From NCBI GenBank assembly GCA_904396155.1, contig CAJFOI010000022.1, positions 49,356 through 113,355 of the forward strand: a stretch of 64,000 bases of DNA, read 5' to 3'. The stretch is from Candidatus Avispirillum faecium (GTDB lineage Bacteria > Bacillota > Clostridia > Oscillospirales > CAG-272). Each line of letters starts with the position of its first letter. Position 1 is the stretch's first letter. Both the position numbers and the translations under genes were made by a program. Positions 57,323 through 64,000 of this stretch are shown here, one piece after another. Below the pieces are notes generated by a model. That model was not told the DNA's origin. It saw only the letters and a list, made by a program, of their open reading frames with translations, and did no database searches.

Positions 57323-57612
57323 GGTTTTGGTCTCCCTTTTGTACTATCATGTAACTTATGCATAATAGTTTAGAGAAATATAGGGAAGATTAATACGACC
57401 AGAGTGACATAACACAGTATGCACTATTACATAAAAAACGCCCAAAACATGAAAAAATTGTAAAAAATTTCTGCAGGTTGTCGGTAAAAAACAGGTTTGG
57501 ACAAAATGCCGTTGCTGATAGAAAAAATTTCCTTTTGCGGTGAATATCTGCAGTTCGGGAGGCAATACTACCGGTGAAATGCCGCAAAGGCGCCGGGAAA
57601 GGAAGAAAGAAA

Positions 57613-57903
57613 ATGATCAAGGGCTGTCAGAAAAAGATCCTTCACATCACCAACACGGGAAGTCCCTATTTTGAAGAGGCATATCTGATCCTGCGCCGGG
57701 GCGGCGATTTTTCCGACGCCGGGGATGCGAGCGAGATGGACATTGTCCGGGAAGCGGTGAAAATTGCAGAAGGGGGCAGCGCAGCACTTTCGCCCCGCAG
57801 GGAGAAGAAACGCCGCCGCAGGAATCGGGCGTTTTTCTGTGGAATTTCTCTGTGCTCCTTTTTGTTTGGACTTGTTATGCTCATTTGTTGCATGGTACGC
57901 TGA
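57613..57903 (+). CDS. Small hypothetical membrane protein upstream of RNase J
   Basis: MIKGCQKKILHITNTGSPYFEEAYLILRRGG...GISLCSFLFGLVMLICCMVR; C-terminal TM. Confidence 0.6.
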   Translation: MIKGCQKKILHITNTGSPYFEEAYLILRRGGDFSDAGDASEMDIVREAVKIAEGGSAALSPRREKKRRRRNRAFFCGISLCSFLFGLVMLICCMVR

Positions 57904-57907
57904 TCTA

Positions 57908-57936
57908 TTGACAAACGGAAATTTTTGGTGTATAGT
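57908..57936 (+). promoter_or_regulatory. Sigma-A promoter of the RNase J leader
   Basis: TTGACA (57908-57913), 17 bp, TATAGT (57931-57936). Confidence 0.7.
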
Positions 57937-58306
57937 ATCCGATGGAGTAATTTGTTCGTGCTGTCCCGCCCGGGACGTTTTGTGTGCGGCTGGAAACAAG
58001 TGCGCACGAGAAAAACAGGCAGACGCTGTTCTGCCGCAGTATATCTCAAAAGACGGCAAAGCATGAAAGGACCGGTATGTACCGCCGCCCTCGGACATAT
58101 CGGCAGACGCCCGGACCGCGTCCCGGGCCGGCTTGTGCTGCGCCTTTTTGCGCTGTTTTTTCATTTCTGTACTTTTGTAGGCGAACGGGATTGCATACCA
58201 AACGCAAATGTGCGTGCGGAGAATTTTGGAAAAAAGGAGTTCCTTGCTCCAATATATATTTTTATGGGCTGCTCTGCGGCAATGCGGGCAGCAGGAAAGG
58301 AGAACT

Positions 58307-59968
58307 ATGGCAAAAAATAAGCTCAGAGTCATGATGCTGGGTGGACTCAACGAGATCGGGAAAAACATTGCCGTGCTGGAATACGGCGAAGATATGATTG
58401 TAATCGACTGCGGCCTCGCATTTCCCGACGAGGATATGCTGGGGATCGACTTGGTGATCCCCGATATTACCTATCTGGAGAAAAACGCATCCAAGATTCG
58501 CGGCATTTTTCTCACCCACGGACACGAGGACCATATCGGTGCGCTGCCCTATGTGCTGCGCAGTATCCAGCCTCCCATTTACGGGACCCGCCTTACTTTG
58601 GGAATTTTGGAAAATAAGCTTTCAGAGCATAAGCTGCTCAACAAGACGAAGCTGATCACGGTGGAGGCCGGCAGCGTGGTAGGCGCCGGCGTGTTCAAGT
58701 GTGAATTTATCCGGGTCAATCACTCCATCGCAGACGCCTGCGCCATTGCTGTGCGCACGCCTGTAGGGGTGGTAATACACTCCGGCGATTTTAAGCTGGA
58801 TGTATCCCCCATCGACGGCAGTATGATGGATGTGACCCGTTTGGGGGAATACGGCAACGAGGGTGTGCTCCTTCTCATGTGCGAGTCTACCAATGTGGAG
58901 CGCCCGGGGTTTACGCCCTCTGAGCGCACGGTGGGGCACTCCCTGGACCACATTTTCCTGTCCAATACGGACAAGCGGATCATCATTGCCACCTTTTCCT
59001 CCAATGTGCATCGTGTACAGCAGATCATTAATGCCAGCGTGAAATTCGGGCGCAAGGTGGCGGTCACGGGCCGCAGTATGATCAACGTAGTGGGCGCTGC
59101 CGTGCGTTTGGGATATATGCAGGTGCCGGACAATGTGCTCATCGACTTGAACGATATCAATAAATACCCCGGAGAAATGGTCACGGTTGTGACTACCGGG
59201 TCTCAGGGAGAGCCCATGTCCGCTCTGTACCGGATGGCCTTTTCTGATCACAGCCAGATTGAACTTTCTTCCAAGGACCTGGTGGTGCTGTCTTCTCATG
59301 CGATTCCCGGCAACGAGCTTTTGGTGGGCCGGATCATCAACGAGCTGTATAAGCGGGGCGTCAATGTGTATCACGACGATCCCGAGGTGCATGTTTCCGG
59401 CCATGCCTGTCAGGAGGACCTGAAGCTGATGCACAACCTTACCCGTCCGAAATTCTTTATGCCTATCCACGGAGAATACCGCCATTTGATGCAGCATAAG
59501 GAACTGGCGGAATTTATGGGCATGGATCCCAAAAACATTTTCGTAAACGCCACCGGCGATGTGCTGGAACTGGATAAAAACAGCTGCAAGCGAGCCGGTA
59601 CTGTCCCCTCCGGACGGGTGCTCATCGACGGGTACGGCGTGGGAGACGTGGGCAACATCGTGCTGCGGGACCGGCGGCACCTGGCCCAGGACGGTCTGAT
59701 TGTGGTGGTCGCCACCGTAGATGTAGAGGAGAAGACGCTGGCCAGCGGCCCGGATATCGTTTCCCGGGGATTTGTCTATGTTCGCGAGGCGGAGGAGCTG
59801 ATGGAAGAAGTGCGGCGTATCGCCACCAAGGTGCTCACCGATGCGCTGGATTCCGGTGTTACCGAGTGGACGCAGATGAAAAATAACGTCAAGGAGAGTC
59901 TGTCAAAGTATTTGTTCAACAAAACCAAGAGAAAACCCATGATCCTCCCTGTGATCATGAATGTGTAA
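58307..59968 (+). CDS. rnj: Ribonuclease J
   Basis: MLGGLNEIGKNIAVLEYGEDMIVIDCGLAFP; FLTHGHEDHIGALPYVL; start at MAKNKLRV. Confidence 0.96.
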   Translation: MAKNKLRVMMLGGLNEIGKNIAVLEYGEDMIVIDCGLAFPDEDMLGIDLVIPDITYLEKNASKIRGIFLTHGHEDHIGALPYVLRSIQPPIYGTRLTLGILENKLSEHKLLNKTKLITVEAGSVVGAGVFKCEFIRVNHSIADACAIAVRTPVGVVIHSGDFKLDVSPIDGSMMDVTRLGEYGNEGVLLLMCESTNVERPGFTPSERTVGHSLDHIFLSNTDKRIIIATFSSNVHRVQQIINASVKFGRKVAVTGRSMINVVGAAVRLGYMQVPDNVLIDLNDINKYPGEMVTVVTTGSQGEPMSALYRMAFSDHSQIELSSKDLVVLSSHAIPGNELLVGRIINELYKRGVNVYHDDPEVHVSGHACQEDLKLMHNLTRPKFFMPIHGEYRHLMQHKELAEFMGMDPKNIFVNATGDVLELDKNSCKRAGTVPSGRVLIDGYGVGDVGNIVLRDRRHLAQDGLIVVVATVDVEEKTLASGPDIVSRGFVYVREAEELMEEVRRIATKVLTDALDSGVTEWTQMKNNVKESLSKYLFNKTKRKPMILPVIMNV

Positions 59969-59982
59969 AGGAATAGGGAAAG

Positions 59983-60285
59983 ATGGTCAGACATATTGTC
60001 ATCTGGAAATTGAAGGAAGAACTGACGGGGGATCGCCTGACATTGGTGAAACAGAATGCCAGGAAGGCGCTGGAATCCCTTGTAGGGCAGATCCCCGGCC
60101 TTTTGTCCGCCACTGTGCAGATCGAAGGCCTGGCGTCCTCCAATGGAGATATGATGCTGGATACGGCTTTTGCGGATGAGGCGGCATTGCTGCAGTATCA
60201 AAAGCATCCCCTGCATCAGGCGGCGGCCGATACATATGTGCGGCCCTATACCCACGCCAGAATGTGCATGGACTTTGTAGAATGA
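59983..60285 (+). CDS. Dabb family (stress-responsive alpha/beta barrel) protein
   Basis: MVRHIVIWKLKEELTG...YQKHPLHQAAADTYVRPYTHARMCMDF. Confidence 0.85.
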   Translation: MVRHIVIWKLKEELTGDRLTLVKQNARKALESLVGQIPGLLSATVQIEGLASSNGDMMLDTAFADEAALLQYQKHPLHQAAADTYVRPYTHARMCMDFVE

Positions 60286-61508
60286 AACGGCCGGAGCTGC
60301 TGTCGCCGGCGGGCGATTTTGAAAAGCTGAAGAGCGCCGTCTATTTTGGAGCGGACGCGGTGTACTTGGCCGGCAAGGCATTCGGCATGCGCGCCGCCAG
60401 CGGCAATTTTACCGACGAAGAACTGGCCCGGGCGGTGGAATTCGCCCATACGCGGGGTGTGCGGGTGTACGTCACTGTCAATATTTTGCCTCGGGACGAG
60501 GAATATTCCGCCCTGCGAAAGTTTTTGCAGGATCTTTCCAAAATCGGTGCCGACGGGGCCATTCTGTCCGATATAGGCGCCGTCGCGCTGGCCAGAGAGT
60601 GCGCGCCGGACTTGGAGATCCATATTTCCACCCAGGCTTCCGCTGTCTCCGCCGCCGCGTGCCTCGCATGGCATAAGATGGGCGCAAAGCGGATTGTCCT
60701 TGCAAGGGAACTGTCTCTGTCGCAAATTGCGGCCATACGGGCGGCACTGCCCCGTGAAATAGAACTGGAGGCTTTCGTCCACGGTTCCATGTGCGTGGCG
60801 TACAGCGGCCGGTGCCTCCTTTCTCAGTATTATGTGGGCCGGGACGCCAATCGGGGTGCCTGCGCCCAGCCCTGCCGCTGGATCTATTCCGGCGAGATTG
60901 CCGAAGAAAAACGGCCGGGAGAGCGGCTGCCTGTCGTTGAGGACGGGGGCGAGAGTTTTATCATGAGCTCTAAGGACATGTGCATGATCGAGCATATCCC
61001 CCAGCTGGTGCAGGCCGGGATCGACAGTCTGAAGCTGGAGGGTCGGGTGCGCAGCGCGTACTATACCGCCGTGGTGACGAATACATATAAAATGGCTCTG
61101 GATGCCTATGTAAATGATCCTGAGGGATACACATTCGACCCCGCCTGGCAGCGGGAGCTGGACTGCGTGTCCCACCGGGAATACGGCACTGGATTTTTCT
61201 TTCAGGATCCAAAGAAAGAACCGAATTTGGTTTCCCACCCCGGGTATATTCGGGAAAAGGCGTACCTTGCCGTGGCTGCCGGTTCCGCCGATAAAGACGG
61301 CAGGGTCCCCTTTCTCCAGCGCAATAAGGTCGTGCGGGGCGCCAGGGTGGAACTTCTCTCCCCCGGCTGCACCGGCCGCTCGTTTGCGGCGGATCCCATG
61401 TGGGATGCCGCCGGCACTCCCCTGGAATCCGCTCCCCATCCGGGGATGCCCTTTTTCCTGCAGCCCTCCTTTCCCGTACACGAGGGGGATATCCTGCGGG
61501 AAGGCTGA
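60282..61508 (+). CDS. Peptidase U32 family protein
   Basis: MKRPELLSPAGDFEKLKSAVYFGADAVYLAGKAFGMRA; SGRCLLSQYYVGRDANRGACAQPCRW. Confidence 0.95.
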   Translation: MKRPELLSPAGDFEKLKSAVYFGADAVYLAGKAFGMRAASGNFTDEELARAVEFAHTRGVRVYVTVNILPRDEEYSALRKFLQDLSKIGADGAILSDIGAVALARECAPDLEIHISTQASAVSAAACLAWHKMGAKRIVLARELSLSQIAAIRAALPREIELEAFVHGSMCVAYSGRCLLSQYYVGRDANRGACAQPCRWIYSGEIAEEKRPGERLPVVEDGGESFIMSSKDMCMIEHIPQLVQAGIDSLKLEGRVRSAYYTAVVTNTYKMALDAYVNDPEGYTFDPAWQRELDCVSHREYGTGFFFQDPKKEPNLVSHPGYIREKAYLAVAAGSADKDGRVPFLQRNKVVRGARVELLSPGCTGRSFAADPMWDAAGTPLESAPHPGMPFFLQPSFPVHEGDILREG

Positions 61509-61538
61509 GATATCTACAGCGTGAAATAGGAGTCTTTT

Positions 61539-62396
61539 ATGCAATTGATCGTCGAACTTATCAAGTCCCTGCTTTTGGGGATTATCCAGGGAATCACCGA
61601 ATGGCTCCCTGTGAGCAGTACCGGCCACCTGATTCTCTTTAACGAGTTTTTCCCGCTGAAGGAAACCTCCGAAGCTTTTATGTCCATGTTTGAGGTGGTC
61701 ATTCAGCTGGGCTCCATCCTGGCTGTGGTGGTGATCTATTTTTCCAGACTCAACCCCTGGAGCAAAAAGAAAAGTCCCGCGGAAAACAGCTATACGCTGA
61801 AAATGTGGGGCAAGATCCTTGTCGCTGTCCTCCCCGCGGCAGTGATCGGCCTGCTCTTTGACGATGTCATTACGCGGTATCTGTCCAATTTTGTGGTGGT
61901 AGCCATCACCCTCGTTTTGTACGGCGTCGCTTTCATTGTGATCGAACGCACCCGCAGCAAAACGCCTTTCCGGATTGAAAAACCGGAAGAGATCGATATG
62001 AAAACGGCCCTGTTTATCGGTATGTTTCAGGTCCTTGCTCTCATTCCCGGTACCTCCCGCAGCGGCGCTACCATCGTAGGTGCCATGCTTCTGGGCGTGT
62101 CCCGGACCGCCGCTGCGGAGTTTTCCTTCTTCCTGGCTGTTCCCGTTATGTTCGGCGCCAGCGGCCTGCGGGGACTGAAGTATGTGGCGGAGGTCGCCGC
62201 CGGAGAGACGGAAATGTTCGGTATGACAGAGCTGCTTGTCCTTCTTGTGGGGACCGTTACCGCTTTCCTGGTCTCCCTCGCTGTCATTCGCTTCCTGGTC
62301 AGCTTTGTGCGCCGTCATAGCTTTGAAAGCTTTGGCTGGTACCGCATCGCTCTGGGCGCGGTGGTAATGCTTTATTTCCTTTTGGTGCGCCCGTAA
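61539..62396 (+). CDS. uppP: Undecaprenyl-diphosphate phosphatase
   Basis: LLLGIIQGITEWLPVSSTGHLIL; LIPGTSRSGATIVGAMLLGVSR. Confidence 0.96.
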   Translation: MQLIVELIKSLLLGIIQGITEWLPVSSTGHLILFNEFFPLKETSEAFMSMFEVVIQLGSILAVVVIYFSRLNPWSKKKSPAENSYTLKMWGKILVAVLPAAVIGLLFDDVITRYLSNFVVVAITLVLYGVAFIVIERTRSKTPFRIEKPEEIDMKTALFIGMFQVLALIPGTSRSGATIVGAMLLGVSRTAAAEFSFFLAVPVMFGASGLRGLKYVAEVAAGETEMFGMTELLVLLVGTVTAFLVSLAVIRFLVSFVRRHSFESFGWYRIALGAVVMLYFLLVRP

Positions 62397-62415
62397 TTTT
62401 GAAAGGAGATTTTTT

Positions 62416-63612
62416 GTGAAATACGATACCCTCTCCAAGGAGATGCAGGACCGGATCTGCAGCGACCGGGAACACGGCACGCTTCCCCAGGTGGGTTTCC
62501 CCGACGAGGGGGCGAAACGCAGGTTCCCCGGCCGGGATAAGCCTACGATTCTGCGGCCTCCCTTTGTGCGGGACACAGAAAAAATCCTTCATTCCGCTTA
62601 TTATAACCGATTTACAGACAAAACCCAGGTGTTTTCCTTTTATAAAAATGACGATATCTCCCGCCGCGCCCTCCATGTGCAGTTGGTGTCCCGCATCGCC
62701 CGCACCATCGGCAGCGTGCTGTGCCTGAATCTGGATTTGATCGAGGCGATTGCCCTGGGGCACGATATGGGCCACACCCCTTTCGGCCACGCGGGGGAAA
62801 CCTATCTGGACGAGCTGTATTTTGAAGGCGCCGGCCGCCATTTTGCCCATAACGTGCACTCCGTCCGCGTGCTGGATGGAATCTTTCCTTATAATATAAC
62901 TCTGCAGACTCTCAACGGGATCCTGGCCCATGACGGAGAAATCGAGTGCGATGAATACCGCCCTTGCCCCATGGAGGATTTCTGCGTTTTGGACGCCGCC
63001 ATGGAAGCCTGCTACCAGGACCGCGCTTATAACCGCCGCCTGATGCCCTCTACCCTGGAGGGCTGCCTGGTGCGGATCTGCGATATTATTTCCTATCTGG
63101 GTAAAGACCGACAGGACGCAAAAAAGGCCGGCCTCATCTCCGAAGACGCTTTTGCATACGGCGCCATCGGCCGCGTCAATGCGGAAATCATCAATAATCT
63201 CAGTGTCAATATCATTGAAAACAGCTACGGCAAACCCTATATCAAAATGGATCAGGCGTATTTTGATGCCCTTTCTGCCGCGAAACGCAGCAACTATGAG
63301 CAGATCTATTTGAACCCCGCCGTCGCCGGACCCCAGCGGGAAGTGATCCGCCCCATGTTCGCCCGCCTCTATCGCCGCCTGGTGCAGGACGTGAAGGAGG
63401 GGCGCCGCTCCTCTCCCGTGTTCCGCCACCATATCGAATTTATCGCCGCCGCAAGCTGCCATTATCCGCGCCCTATTCCCTACGAGGAAAATGATCCCCA
63501 TACGATCGTCACCGATTATATTGCCTCCATGACGGACGACTATTTTGTGGAACTCCATCAGTATCTGTTCCCGGGGGAGCGGGCCATCGAATATCACGGA
63601 TATTTTCGCTGA
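62416..63612 (+). CDS. dgt: dNTP triphosphohydrolase (dGTPase-like HD)
   Basis: FVRDTEKILHSAYYNRFTDKTQVF; IALGHDMGHTPFGHAGE; FAHNVHSVRVLD. Confidence 0.9.
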   Translation: MKYDTLSKEMQDRICSDREHGTLPQVGFPDEGAKRRFPGRDKPTILRPPFVRDTEKILHSAYYNRFTDKTQVFSFYKNDDISRRALHVQLVSRIARTIGSVLCLNLDLIEAIALGHDMGHTPFGHAGETYLDELYFEGAGRHFAHNVHSVRVLDGIFPYNITLQTLNGILAHDGEIECDEYRPCPMEDFCVLDAAMEACYQDRAYNRRLMPSTLEGCLVRICDIISYLGKDRQDAKKAGLISEDAFAYGAIGRVNAEIINNLSVNIIENSYGKPYIKMDQAYFDALSAAKRSNYEQIYLNPAVAGPQREVIRPMFARLYRRLVQDVKEGRRSSPVFRHHIEFIAAASCHYPRPIPYEENDPHTIVTDYIASMTDDYFVELHQYLFPGERAIEYHGYFR

Positions 63613-63618
63613 ATCGTA

Positions 63619-63647
63619 TTGACAAGCGCGCGAATTTCTGCTATAAT
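63619..63647 (+). promoter_or_regulatory. tRNA-Thr promoter
   Basis: TTGACA, 17 bp, TATAAT. Confidence 0.8.
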
Positions 63648-63673
63648 AGGCAGGTAGTCTGAAGATCCTGCAC

Positions 63674-63749
63674 GCTGATATAGCTCAGCTGGCAGAGCAC
63701 GTCATTGGTAATGACGAGGTCGGCGGTTCGAATCCGCCTATCAGCTCCA
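63674..63749 (+). tRNA. tRNA-Thr (GGT)
   Basis: GCTGATATAGCTCAGCTGGCAGAGCACGTCATTGGTAATGACGAGGTCGGCGGTTCGAATCCGCCTATCAGCTCCA. Confidence 0.96.
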
Positions 63750-63750
63750 A

Positions 63751-63778
63751 AGCATCGCATGTATGTGCGATGCTTTTT
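63751..63778 (+). terminator. tRNA-Thr terminator
   Basis: AAGCATCGCATGTATGTGCGATGCTTTTTC. Confidence 0.8.
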
Positions 63779-63782
63779 CTTT

Positions 63783-64000
63783 ACAACCCCTCCGCCACGG
63801 TTTCACCGCGGCACCTCCCCTTCGCAAGGAAGGGGAGGCTTAGATATAAAGCTTTGCCACCACCCCGGGTCTGCTGCGCAGCCCCGACGAAGGGGAGGCT
63901 TAGAGTGTTAAAGTCCCCCTTGTGTAAAGGGGGATGTCAGCGTCAGCTGACAGGGGGATTGTTTTCTTTTATAACCCCTCCGCCACGGTTTCACCGCGGC
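63783..64000. repeat. Modular palindromic repeat array 8 (truncated by window end)
   Basis: ACAACCCCTCCGCCACGGT/TTC/ACCGCGGCACCTCCCCTTCGCAAGGAAGGGGAGGCT; CCCCCTTGTGTAAAGGGGGATGTCAGC/GTCA/GCTGACAGGGGGATTGT. Confidence 0.85.

Noticed and set aside
60246-62576. 776-aa minus-strand ORF
   Set aside because: Antisense shadow of the U32 peptidase and uppP genes.

Overview
The window looks like a chromosomal segment of a moderately GC-rich Firmicute (Clostridia-like) gut bacterium; this taxonomy is inferred from gene content only. Positions 1-~8717 look like one end of an integrated mobile element. It carries an XRE + Fic pair, an RHH + Fic module, a decayed phage-type sigma factor, primase-helicase, replisome organizer with in-gene iterons, excisionase-like protein, repressor and tyrosine integrase, and it abuts the 3' end of tRNA-Trp. 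The rest is mostly core genome: murC, spoVG, a Gld-like ABC exporter, trmB, GH31, miaA, queA, a PTS/HPr pair, tRNA-Leu, tRNA-fMet, ppx-ppk, MATE, a small alarmone synthetase, ftsH, hpt, tilS, radC, rimM, trmD, Cu/Zn SOD, iorAB, aroK, RNase J, U32 peptidase, uppP, dgt and tRNA-Thr. The most striking unexplained structure is a family of intergenic, modular, palindromic repeats in eight arrays plus one decayed copy. They have two opposite orientations, a sequence-variable but always self-complementary inner stem, and an orientation-dependent GNA/TNC hairpin loop. They are absent from the mobile element. Other notable items are a PTS protein with a degenerate EIIB active site next to an HPr-like gene, a triple operator upstream of the RHH-Fic module, a palindrome wrapping the -35 box of a tRNA promoter, and an initiator tRNA with an apparent extra T-stem base. 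No database searches or folding runs were done; family calls come from reading motifs in the translations.
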